Shown piece after piece: positions 1 to 5,038 of a stretch of 5,038 nucleotides of DNA. Source of the DNA: UBA4655 sp964585575 (lineage in GTDB: Bacteria > Planctomycetota > Planctomycetia > Pirellulales > UBA1268); NCBI GenBank assembly GCA_964585575.1, contig CAZPEM010000191.1, positions 1-5,038 on the forward strand, given 5' to 3'. The notes beneath the pieces are model-generated. The model made no database searches. It was not told the DNA's origin and was given only the letters and a program-made list of their open reading frames with translations. The first letter of the stretch is position 1; each line of letters opens with the position of its first letter. Position numbers and translations under genes: made by a program.

Positions 1-6
1 ACTCTC

Positions 7-11
7 GGAGG
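7..11 (+). promoter_or_regulatory. Ribosome binding site of the secreted protein gene
   Basis: GGAGG lies 7 nt before the ATG at 19, a canonical Shine-Dalgarno sequence at ideal spacing. It fixes the start of the first gene. It contrasts with hisD, hisC and the 83-residue gene, which have no well-placed Shine-Dalgarno sequence. Confidence 0.75.
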
Positions 12-18
12 CATCCCC

Positions 19-1014
19 ATGACACGGTGGTCGGGTGTGTTTCGTGGACTGTTTTTCGCCGCCACGCTCTTCACGGCGACGTTCTCGGCCGACTCGGCGT
101 CGGCGTGGGGTTGGCGGAGCGGCTACGCCGTCCGCTGGCGTCCGTTTTGCGGGCCCGGTTTTTCCTACTCGTATTCTTCCTACGCCTACTCGGGCTGGTG
201 GGGAGGCTGGTGCGGACCTCGGGTCTACAGCTATTCGTGCTCCACGCCGTACGTCTACAGCTGCTATCCCTCCAGCTACAACCTCGGCTGCTATCCGGTG
301 TGGAACGGATGCGGATGGAATGGGTGGGGCTGGAATGGTTGGGGCTGGAACGGATGGGCGTGCCTGCCGTCGGCGTATGGGCCGGTCTACGGACCGGCAG
401 GTGTGGCTCCATTCCTCGGCTTCGCATCGGCGTCGCCGGCAACGACACCGACGGTTCGTCCGGCGGGCCGTGTGACTCCCGCACTCGCCCGTGCGAGCGA
501 CAAGCCGCCGCGGGCAAGCGATGCCGCGATCGTCCGATCGAGCAACACCGCCGCGAGGATGCGGGCCGGCAAGCTCATCGCAATCGGTGATCGTCACCTC
601 GCGTCGGCGGTCAGCGAGCGGGCGTCGCTCGCCAAGGCGCTCGACGCCTACAAGCGGGCCGCCACGATCGCAGCCGATCAGCCCGACACGTTCCTCCGAC
701 AGGCGATCGTGCTCGTGGCGATGGAAAAGCAGCAAGCGGCCGACGCCGCAATCGCCCGCGCCGTCGCGATCGATGCGAGACTCGGCGACGATCCGGCCGC
801 GGCCCGCGAGGCGGCGAGAAGGCTCCCGCCCGATCCCGTGTTCGGCGACCGGCCTGCCGGCGGGCCGACCGTGCTCGCCTCCCGCACCGCAAGCCTCATC
901 GGGCGGATCTTCCGCGACGGGGAAGCGGCAGGCGACGCCGGCCCGAACTGGATCGCGAACCGCTGGACGGAACGTTTTGGCGGCGACGCAGCCAGCCGCC
1001 TCGCGGCGAAATAA
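19..1014 (+). CDS. Secreted Trp/Tyr/Gly/Cys-rich protein with a TPR-like C-terminal half, function unknown
   Basis: This encodes 331 residues; I do not recognise a named family. Residues 1-29 look like a Sec signal peptide: a basic start with R3 and R9, a hydrophobic core around 10-22, and an A27-S28-A29 cleavage motif, so the mature protein probably starts at W30. Residues 30-135 are low complexity, very rich in Trp, Tyr, Gly and Ser. They carry seven cysteines (44, 65, 74, 82, 91, 98, 115) and four tandem WNGWG-type pentapeptides at 95-114. A Pro/Ala/Thr/Ser linker follows (about 136-180). Residues about 185-265 are helical and alanine-rich with TPR-like spacing, for example ALDAYKRAATIAADQPDTF then AIARAVAID, which fits two degenerate tetratricopeptide repeats. 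The start is supported by GGAGG 7 nt upstream. Export and a surface or envelope role are inferred; the TPR part suggests protein-protein contacts. No functional link to the his genes downstream is evident. Confidence 0.8.
   Translation: MTRWSGVFRGLFFAATLFTATFSADSASAWGWRSGYAVRWRPFCGPGFSYSYSSYAYSGWWGGWCGPRVYSYSCSTPYVYSCYPSSYNLGCYPVWNGCGWNGWGWNGWGWNGWACLPSAYGPVYGPAGVAPFLGFASASPATTPTVRPAGRVTPALARASDKPPRASDAAIVRSSNTAARMRAGKLIAIGDRHLASAVSERASLAKALDAYKRAATIAADQPDTFLRQAIVLVAMEKQQAADAAIARAVAIDARLGDDPAAAREAARRLPPDPVFGDRPAGGPTVLASRTASLIGRIFRDGEAAGDAGPNWIANRWTERFGGDAASRLAAK
301..360 (+). repeat. Four tandem 15-nt units encoding WNG(C/W)(G/A)
   Basis: Four in-frame 15-nt units start at 301, 316, 331 and 346. 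They encode WNGCG, WNGWG, WNGWG and WNGWA (residues 95-114 of the secreted protein). Units 2 and 3 differ at one base. The outer units share TGGAACGGATG, and the inner units TGGAATGG. This is a coding minisatellite that could change length in 5-residue steps without breaking the reading frame. Confidence 0.9.
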
Positions 1015-1060
1015 TCGGCCGCCTGGCGGCCTGATTGCCGTGATGGGCCGCCTCGCGGCG
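995..1060. repeat. Cluster of three near-identical GC hairpins at the 3' end of the secreted protein gene
   Basis: Three inverted repeats share the plan GCCGC-CTS-GCGGC: 995-1007 (loop CTC, inside the last codons), 1017-1031 (6-bp stem GGCCGC/GCGGCC, loop CTG) and 1047-1059 (loop CTC). The first and third belong to an exact 14-nt direct repeat (995-1008 and 1047-1060). They may act together as a transcript-end or mRNA-stabilising structure between the secreted protein gene and hisD. None is followed by a T-run, so an ordinary intrinsic terminator is not supported. The remainder of the 98-nt gap holds the hisD start signals. Confidence 0.6.
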
Positions 1061-1100
1061 TGAAGGCAGCCGAGGGTCTTCCTGCCCCGGCCCGTGAGGC

Positions 1101-1112
1101 TATTCTTGCGGC
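1101..1112 (+). promoter_or_regulatory. Putative -10 box and leaderless start of hisD
   Basis: TATTCT (1101-1106) is followed by exactly 6 nt (TGCGGC) and then the hisD ATG at 1113. A -10 box at this distance would place the transcription start on or next to the ATG, giving a leaderless mRNA. No clear TTGACA-like -35 lies 17 nt upstream. The nearest Shine-Dalgarno-like sequence is GAGG (1096-1099), 13 nt from the ATG and too far for a good site. The same layout recurs before hisC and before the minus-strand pair. Confidence 0.5.
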
Positions 1113-2486
1113 ATGTCCCAGCCGCCGCTCTGCCAGTGGATCGACCTCGCAACGCCCGATGGGCGGGCCCGGCTGGAGGCGCTCCGCCAGACGCTCGTTT
1201 CCCAGGGGGAGATGGTCAGCCCCGCGGGACGCCAGCGGACGATCGACGTCTTCGGCGAGCCGCTCACACCGAGGCAGGTCGTCGAGCGGATCTGCCGCGA
1301 CGTGCGGGAGCAGGGGATCGACGCCGTGCTCGACTACACGCGTCGGATCGACGGCGCGTCGCTCACCCGCGAGTCGCTCTTCGTGCCCGCCGACGCACTC
1401 GCCGAGGCGCACCGCGGCATCGAGCCCGGATTCCTGGCGGCAGTTCGCCGGATCAAGGAGCGCGTGGAGCGGTTTCAAAAGGCGATCCTCTCCAAGGACG
1501 TGTCTGTGCCGCTCGCCGGCGGCGGCCGACTGCGGCAGCGGTATCTGCCGCTCGATCGGGTCGGCGTGTGCGTGCCGGGCGGCGCGGCGGCCTACCCGTC
1601 GACGCTGCTCATGACCGTCGTGCCGGCGAACGTGGCCGGAGTGGGCGAGATCGTCGTCGTCGCGCCGCCGACGAAATTCGGCTCCGAGAACGCCCACGTC
1701 TTGGCCACCTGCCACGAGCTCGGCGTGAAGACGGTCCTGCGGGCGGGCGGCGCCCAGGCCGTCGCCGCGATGGCCTACGGGATCGAGGGGCTGCCGCGGG
1801 TCGACATGATCGTGGGCCCGGGCAACCTGTTCGTGGCGCTCGCCAAGGAACACGTCTTCGGCGACGTCGCCATCGACTCGATCGCGGGCCCGAGCGAGAT
1901 CGTGATCGTGGCCGACGATCACGCGAATCCCGAGTTCGTCGCCGCCGACATGCTCGCGCAGGCCGAGCACTCCCCCGGCTCGGCGATCCTGCTCACGGCC
2001 TCGTCGAAGCTCGCCGAGCGGGTGGCCGCGGCGGTCGAGACCCGCGTCGCCGTCCTCGAGCGGAGCGACCTCACGCGGCAGAGCCTCGAGCGGTTCGGGG
2101 CGATCGTCGTGACGCGAAGCGACGACGAGTCGGCACGGCTCGCCGACGAGCTCGCGGCCGAGCACCTCTCGATCGACACGCGGGATCCCGAGGCGACGCT
2201 CGCGAAGATCCGCCATGCGGGGGCGGCCTTCCTCGGGCCCTACAGCCCCGTGGCGGCGGGCGATTATGCCGCCGGCCCGTCGCACGTGCTCCCCACCGGC
2301 GGCACGGCCCGGTTCGCGGCCGGCCTCAACGCCAACCACTTTCTCCGCGGCGGCAGCGTGATCGAGCTGGCGAGGGCCGACCTCGACGAGCTCGCCGCCG
2401 ACATCCGCACGCTCGCCGACACCGAGGGCCTCACGGCCCACCGCCGCAGCGTCGAGGCCCGGCTCCCGCCTGCCAGGAACGGCTGA
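1113..2486 (+). CDS. hisD: Histidinol dehydrogenase
   Basis: This enzyme oxidises L-histidinol to L-histidine through histidinal in two NAD+-dependent steps, the last reactions of histidine synthesis, in the cytoplasm. The 457 residues are slightly longer than the usual 430-440, mostly through the N-terminal part. Visible family signatures are VGVCVPGGAAAYPS (150-163), AGGAQAVAAMAYG (211-223), DMIVGPGN (231-238) and IAGPSEIVIVAD (257-268). Residues matching the E. coli active site are all present at a constant offset of +24: Q283 and H286 (QAEH), E350 and H351 (AEHLSI), D384 (GDYAAGP) and H443 near the C-terminus. Q283, H286, D384 and H443 would bind the catalytic zinc; E350 and H351 are the general acid/base pair. 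The gene is intact and probably active. The ATG at 1113 is chosen because it opens the conserved reading frame and follows the TATTCT box. Its stop codon is 1 nt from the end of the convergent nucleotidyltransferase gene, which separates it from hisC. Confidence 0.97.
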   Translation: MSQPPLCQWIDLATPDGRARLEALRQTLVSQGEMVSPAGRQRTIDVFGEPLTPRQVVERICRDVREQGIDAVLDYTRRIDGASLTRESLFVPADALAEAHRGIEPGFLAAVRRIKERVERFQKAILSKDVSVPLAGGGRLRQRYLPLDRVGVCVPGGAAAYPSTLLMTVVPANVAGVGEIVVVAPPTKFGSENAHVLATCHELGVKTVLRAGGAQAVAAMAYGIEGLPRVDMIVGPGNLFVALAKEHVFGDVAIDSIAGPSEIVIVADDHANPEFVAADMLAQAEHSPGSAILLTASSKLAERVAAAVETRVAVLERSDLTRQSLERFGAIVVTRSDDESARLADELAAEHLSIDTRDPEATLAKIRHAGAAFLGPYSPVAAGDYAAGPSHVLPTGGTARFAAGLNANHFLRGGSVIELARADLDELAADIRTLADTEGLTAHRRSVEARLPPARNG

Positions 2487-2487
2487 A

Positions 2488-3063
2488 TCACCCGGCAATC
2501 TCGTCCGGTTCGGCGAGTATCTCGGCGAGCAGGGCATGAAGGCCGAGCACGGCCGCGAGGCGGTCGAGTTCCTCCCGCTCCGCGATCGGCATGTGCCGCA
2601 CGATCTGCCGGAGGTCGCGTCGGCTCTTGTGGCTCCCCTTCGAAGCGCAGATAAGCTTCGACGCCGCCGCGTCGGGCCGCGACACGACCGGAACCAGCAT
2701 GCCCTCGAACACCTCGAGCCGCGTCGAGCGGCCCAGTTCCCCGGGAATCATCTCCCTCGGGTAGACGTCTATCTTGAGCGCTTCCGCCATATCGAAGAGC
2801 TGAAACATTTCCCGGTCCGCGACGGCCCGCCGAACCTCAGCCTCGTCGAACATGAAGCCGGCCCGAGTGGCGGCGGCGATGAAGACATCGAGGCTGCGGG
2901 AGAGCGCCGCGTTTTCCACCACCATGTCGATGTCCTGCGTCATCCGCGGCTCGCCGTAGGCGACGCTCGTGATCCCGCCCGTGAGGTGATATCGCACCGC
3001 GCATGCGACCAGGATTCCGATCAGCCGCGACAGCGTGTCACGGAAGATTTCAGCCGGAAACAT
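2488..3063 (-). CDS. MNT-fold nucleotidyltransferase (AbiEii-like), second gene of a minus-strand pair
   Basis: This encodes 191 residues. The N-terminal signature resembles nucleotidyltransferases annotated as AbiEii-like: G29-G30, S33, Y36-G37, R40, T42, then the metal-binding D44-I-D46. A third acidic residue, D99 in KIDVYP, is where the final catalytic Asp is expected. The C-terminal part (about 129-190) has the D..ASK.....K.RRDL pattern (K136, R149, D150) and a closing helical region typical of these stand-alone proteins. All key residues are present, so it looks functional; the substrate is unknown. Its ATG overlaps the end of the 83-residue gene by 14 nt (ATGTTTCCGGCTGA shared) and has no strong Shine-Dalgarno sequence, which suggests translational coupling. 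By hand count over the first ~110 codons, about 20 end in A or T, versus about 10 in hisD, so its composition is mildly different. A toxin or abortive-infection role is inferred from family resemblance and pairing only. Confidence 0.82.
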   Translation of the reverse strand: MFPAEIFRDTLSRLIGILVACAVRYHLTGGITSVAYGEPRMTQDIDMVVENAALSRSLDVFIAAATRAGFMFDEAEVRRAVADREMFQLFDMAEALKIDVYPREMIPGELGRSTRLEVFEGMLVPVVSRPDAAASKLICASKGSHKSRRDLRQIVRHMPIAEREELDRLAAVLGLHALLAEILAEPDEIAG

Positions 3064-3301
3064 GATCGAGCATCCGCTGAATCAGCTTTCGCGACGCGGG
3101 CTCGGAGCCGTAGAGCCGCATCGCAGTCTCCCACTTCAGCCTCTCCGCGGGGAGGGGACCGCACCGGGCAACGATTTCCCGGCCGACGAGGCCCCGGGCC
3201 CAGGCGAACATCGCGCACGCCCGGGCCACCCGCTCGTGCACGGGCATGGCGTCCTGGACCTGCTGGAATCGCGCCGCGACGTCGTTTCTCGAAGTTTTCA
3301 T
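3050..3301 (-). CDS. Small 83-residue protein, first gene of the pair with the nucleotidyltransferase
   Basis: The frame stays open upstream to 3463, but I choose the ATG at 3299-3301, giving 83 residues starting MKTSRNDVAA. The upstream extension would run through the divergent intergenic region and the start of hisC, and its residues are Cys/Arg/Pro/His-rich without protein-like character. The ATG is preceded by TACGGT-N6, as in hisD and hisC. The protein looks helical and basic, with a core of about residues 25-66 ending in AMRLYGSE. From memory, this resembles small proteins with a region of the form MFxxAR.LV and a closing RLYG that precede nucleotidyltransferases in other bacteria; a search is needed to confirm that. 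There is no obvious DNA-binding motif, signal peptide or membrane segment. It overlaps the downstream gene by 14 nt, so the two are almost certainly co-expressed. It could be an antitoxin, a partner subunit or a substrate adaptor. Confidence 0.72.
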   Translation of the reverse strand: MKTSRNDVAARFQQVQDAMPVHERVARACAMFAWARGLVGREIVARCGPLPAERLKWETAMRLYGSEPASRKLIQRMLDHVSG

Positions 3302-3313
3302 GCCGGCACCGTA
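3302..3313 (-). promoter_or_regulatory. Putative -10 box and leaderless start of the minus-strand pair
   Basis: Read on the minus strand, TACGGT (3313 to 3308) is followed by GCCGGC (3307 to 3302) and then the ATG of the 83-residue gene. Spacing and the CGGC next to the ATG match hisD and hisC exactly. No Shine-Dalgarno sequence is seen before this ATG, so a leaderless transcript is the simplest reading. A -35 is not recognisable. Confidence 0.45.
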
Positions 3314-3318
3314 AGCAA

Positions 3319-3344
3319 CCCGGTGGGGATGGGGAAACACCGGG
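3319..3344. promoter_or_regulatory. Perfect 7-bp dyad, candidate operator in the divergent promoter region
   Basis: CCCGGTG (3319-3325) and CACCGGG (3338-3344) are exact reverse complements separated by 12 nt. The dyad begins 5 nt upstream of the TACGGT box of the minus-strand pair and spans where its -35 would lie. The half-site centres are 19 nt apart, roughly two helical turns, which suits a dimeric regulator. Autoregulation of the pair is an inference; in this GC-rich context a chance dyad cannot be excluded. Confidence 0.4.
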
Positions 3345-3408
3345 CCCGCCCCGGTCGGGTTCAAACGGCTGTGACGGTCGTGCGGGCCCGAACGGGCGAT
3401 TCCGCGGC

Positions 3409-3426
3409 AGGAGGTAGACTTCCGGC
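3409..3426 (+). promoter_or_regulatory. hisC start signals: AGGAGG followed by a TAGACT -10-like box
   Basis: AGGAGG (3409-3414) is a strong Shine-Dalgarno match but lies 12 nt from the ATG at 3427, longer than usual. Immediately after it, TAGACT (3415-3420) sits 6 nt from the ATG with TCCGGC between, as in hisD. The two readings exclude each other on one transcript: if TAGACT is the -10, the Shine-Dalgarno sequence is not transcribed from that promoter. No recognisable -35 is present. Confidence 0.5.
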
Positions 3427-4515
3427 ATGTCCACGACCCGCCAAGCCAGATCCGCCGCCTCAATCGTCCGTTCCGACATCGCCGCGATGCAGGGCTACGT
3501 GCCTGGGGAGCAGCCGCAGGGGGGCAAGTGGATCAAGCTCAACACGAACGAGAACCCCTACGCCCCGTCGTCGGCCGTGGCGAGGGCGGTGGCGGCCACG
3601 GCCGCCGGCCGTACGCTCGCGAAATACCCCGACCCGCTCGCCACGGTGTTTCGCGTGCGGGCCGGCGAGGTGCTCGGGGTGAACCCCGACTGGATCCTCT
3701 GCGGCAACGGCAGCGACGACCTGCTCACGATCCTCGTCCGCACGTTCGTCGCCGCAGGCGAGTGCCTCCGCGTTCCGACGCCGAGCTACATCCTCTACCG
3801 CACGCTCGCGGAGCTCCAGGGGGCCGTCTGCGAGGAGATCCCGTTCGAGCGGGACTGGTCGCTCGGCGACGCGTTTGCCGCGGCGATCGGCCCGTCCGGC
3901 CGACCGCCGAAGCTCGCGATCATCGCCAATCCCAACAGCCCCTCCGGCACGCTCGTGCCGCCGGAGAGAGTCCGCGAGCTCGCCGAGCAGCTTCCCTGCG
4001 CCGTCGTCGTGGACGAGGCCTACGGCGACTTTTCCGACGCCAACTGCCTCGATCTCGTGCGGCAGTGCGAGCGGGTGATCGTGACGCGATCGTTCAGCAA
4101 GTCGTATGCCCTCGCGGGCCTGCGGTTCGGCTTCGCCGTGGCGAGGCCTGAGATCATCGCCGAACTGCAGAAGATGAAGGACTCCTACAACTGCGACGCC
4201 CTTTCGATCTCGGCCGCGACCGCGGCGATCGACGACCGGGCCTGGCTCGCCGACAATCGCGCGAAGATTCGCGCCACCCGCCGGCGGCTCACCGACGGCA
4301 TGCGGGCCCTCGGCTTCGAGGCCGTCGAGAGCCAGGCCAACTTCGTCTGGTGCACCCACCCCTCCCGGCCCCACAAGCCGATCTACGAGGCCCTCAAGGC
4401 GCAGGGAATCCTCATCCGATTCATGCAGTACGCGGGCTGGGGCGACGGCCTGCGGATCACGGTCGGCACCGACGACGAGATCGACGCCTTCCTCGACGCG
4501 ATGAAGACCGTCTGA
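3427..4515 (+). CDS. hisC: Histidinol-phosphate aminotransferase
   Basis: This is a cytoplasmic PLP enzyme of fold type I. It transfers the amino group of glutamate to imidazole-acetol phosphate, giving L-histidinol phosphate. The 362 residues are the normal family length. Visible hallmarks: LNTNENPY (38-45) for the N-terminal substrate lid; GNGSDDLL (93-100) at the PLP-phosphate site; NPNSPSG (168-174), a Ser-containing variant of the NPNNPTG loop; VVDEAYGDF (194-202) with D196 for the pyridine nitrogen and Y199; SFSKSYALAG (222-231) with K225 as the Schiff-base lysine; R232 or R233-region GLRFG; and R343 in GLRITVG for the substrate carboxylate or phosphate. Nothing essential appears missing. 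Some HisC-like enzymes also act on aromatic amino acids, but placement between hisD and hisB favours the histidine role. It has its own start signals, so it need not depend on transcription from hisD. hisB follows after 25 nt, and the two are likely co-transcribed. Confidence 0.96.
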   Translation: MSTTRQARSAASIVRSDIAAMQGYVPGEQPQGGKWIKLNTNENPYAPSSAVARAVAATAAGRTLAKYPDPLATVFRVRAGEVLGVNPDWILCGNGSDDLLTILVRTFVAAGECLRVPTPSYILYRTLAELQGAVCEEIPFERDWSLGDAFAAAIGPSGRPPKLAIIANPNSPSGTLVPPERVRELAEQLPCAVVVDEAYGDFSDANCLDLVRQCERVIVTRSFSKSYALAGLRFGFAVARPEIIAELQKMKDSYNCDALSISAATAAIDDRAWLADNRAKIRATRRRLTDGMRALGFEAVESQANFVWCTHPSRPHKPIYEALKAQGILIRFMQYAGWGDGLRITVGTDDEIDAFLDAMKTV

Positions 4516-4531
4516 CACGAAGACCATCTGA
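4503..4531 (+). repeat. Short tandem duplication at the hisC stop codon
   Basis: GAAGACCGTCTGA (4503-4515, the last codons and stop of hisC) is repeated 16 nt later as GAAGACCATCTGA (4519-4531), 12 of 13 bases identical. The copy fills most of the 25-nt hisC-hisB gap and ends next to AAAGG, the hisB ribosome binding site. It looks like a local duplication, probably without a regulatory role. Confidence 0.8.
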
Positions 4532-4540
4532 AAGGCACCC

Positions 4541-5038
4541 ATGCCCCGCACCGCGACGATCGACCGCACCACCGCCGAGACGAAGATCCGCCTCACCGTC
4601 GACCTCGACGGCTCTGGCAAGGCTGCGGTCGAGACCGGCCTCGGCTTCTTCGACCACATGCTCACGCTTCTCGCCGGCCACTCGCTTGTCGACCTCACGA
4701 TCCGCTGCGACGGCGACCTGCACGTCGACGGCCACCACACGGTGGAGGACGTCGGCCGCGCCCTCGGCACGGCGATCAAGGACTGCCTCGGCGACCGCCG
4801 CGGCATCCGCCGCTACGGCCACGCGATCGTGCCGATGGACGAGGCCCTCGCCACCGTCGCCGTCGATCTCGGCGGCCGGTCGGCCTGCGTCTTCGCCGTC
4901 GAGTTTCCGGTGCCCACGATCGGCACCTTCGACGCCCAGCTCGTCGAGGTCTTCTGGGAGAGCGTGGCCGCCACGCTCGGGGCCAACTTCCACGCGGTGC
5001 TCCACCACGGCAAAAACGGCCACCACATCGCCGAAGCC
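4541..5038 (+). CDS. hisB: Imidazoleglycerol-phosphate dehydratase (3' end outside window)
   Basis: This enzyme dehydrates D-erythro-imidazole-glycerol phosphate to imidazole-acetol phosphate, the substrate of HisC. It is a manganese enzyme that in this family assembles as a large cytoplasmic oligomer. The window shows 166 codons with no stop; the family is about 195-200 residues, so roughly the last 30 are missing. Diagnostic motifs are GLGFFDHML (33-41, with D38 and H39), DGDLHVDGHHTVEDVG (57-72, the metal-binding HH at 65-66 and E69), and HHGKNGHHIAEA (155-166, with H161-H162). These are the two halves of the duplicated metal site. The protein begins directly with the dehydratase domain, so it is the monofunctional type, not the fusion with an N-terminal histidinol-phosphatase known from E. 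coli. AAAGG (4531-4535) stands 5 nt before the ATG and supports this start. Confidence 0.96.
   Translation, partial: MPRTATIDRTTAETKIRLTVDLDGSGKAAVETGLGFFDHMLTLLAGHSLVDLTIRCDGDLHVDGHHTVEDVGRALGTAIKDCLGDRRGIRRYGHAIVPMDEALATVAVDLGGRSACVFAVEFPVPTIGTFDAQLVEVFWESVAATLGANFHAVLHHGKNGHHIAEA

Noticed and set aside
168..174. Possible loss of a PLP-contacting Asn in HisC residues 168-174 (NPNSPSG instead of NPNNPTG)
   Set aside because: Coordinates here are residue numbers. Ser variants at this loop position occur in HisC-like enzymes as far as I recall, and all other PLP-site residues are intact, so this is not evidence of inactivation.
1017..1059. Intrinsic terminator for the secreted protein gene
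   Set aside because: The hairpins are strong but none is followed by a run of T, so I list them only as a repeat cluster.
678..2537. A 619-codon open frame on the minus strand opposite hisD and the end of the secreted protein gene
   Set aside because: It is antisense to an unmistakable hisD, its product is Arg/Gly/Asp/Val-rich with no recognisable domain, and long antisense frames are expected where third positions are almost all G or C.
1094..2539. A 481-codon plus-strand frame overlapping hisD in another phase
   Set aside because: The product is an Arg/Ala/Gly-rich frame-shifted reading of hisD without family motifs; hisD itself has all catalytic residues.
2536..3417. A 293-codon plus-strand frame across the minus-strand pair
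   Set aside because: It is antisense to the nucleotidyltransferase, whose DID motif and conserved layout support the minus-strand reading; the plus-strand product has no recognisable features.
3302..3463. Longer N-terminal extension of the 83-residue protein, starting at 3463
   Set aside because: It would overlap the start of hisC and cover both putative promoters; the added residues look like translated non-coding DNA, and the ATG at 3301 has the same upstream box as hisD and hisC.
3460..4806. A 448-codon minus-strand frame opposite hisC and hisB
   Set aside because: It is antisense to two clearly conserved enzymes, shows no family motif, and its composition reflects the complement of their codon bias.

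Overview
This GC-rich window carries part of a chromosomal histidine biosynthesis locus. Three his genes lie on the plus strand in the order hisD, hisC, hisB. hisB is cut by the right edge of the window. A secreted protein gene of unknown function lies upstream, and a compact two-gene cassette on the minus strand sits between hisD and hisC. The strong G/C third-position bias, long antisense shadow frames, and a Trp/Tyr/Gly/Cys-rich exported protein beside housekeeping genes suggest a high-GC bacterium. A planctomycete is my best guess, but this is an impression from gene style, not a taxonomic result.

Layout. Positions 19-1014 encode an exported protein with a signal peptide, an aromatic/glycine/cysteine-rich low-complexity segment containing a perfect-period WNGWG repeat, and a TPR-like C-terminal half. 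Three GC-rich hairpins cluster at its 3' end (995-1060). hisD (1113-2486) has every expected catalytic and zinc-binding residue. One nucleotide after its stop codon begins the 3' end of a minus-strand pair: an MNT-fold nucleotidyltransferase (2488-3063), preceded in its own operon by an 83-residue protein (3050-3301) that it overlaps by 14 nt. The 125-nt divergent region 3302-3426 holds the start signals for the pair and for hisC, plus a perfect 7-bp dyad. hisC (3427-4515) and hisB (from 4541) follow as a co-directional pair.

How the genes work together. HisB dehydrates imidazole-glycerol phosphate, HisC transaminates the product to histidinol phosphate, and HisD oxidises histidinol to histidine. 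These are late steps of one pathway. The minus-strand pair has no evident role in histidine synthesis. Its tight coupling, complete nucleotidyltransferase motifs, dyad at its promoter and somewhat lower third-position GC suggest an inserted accessory cassette, possibly of toxin-antitoxin type.

The most notable non-coding signal is a shared start architecture. hisD, hisC and the 83-residue gene all have TANNNT exactly six nucleotides before the ATG, with CGGC directly abutting the start codon. This fits -10 boxes driving leaderless transcripts. No tRNA, rRNA, CRISPR array, insertion sequence or origin was seen.
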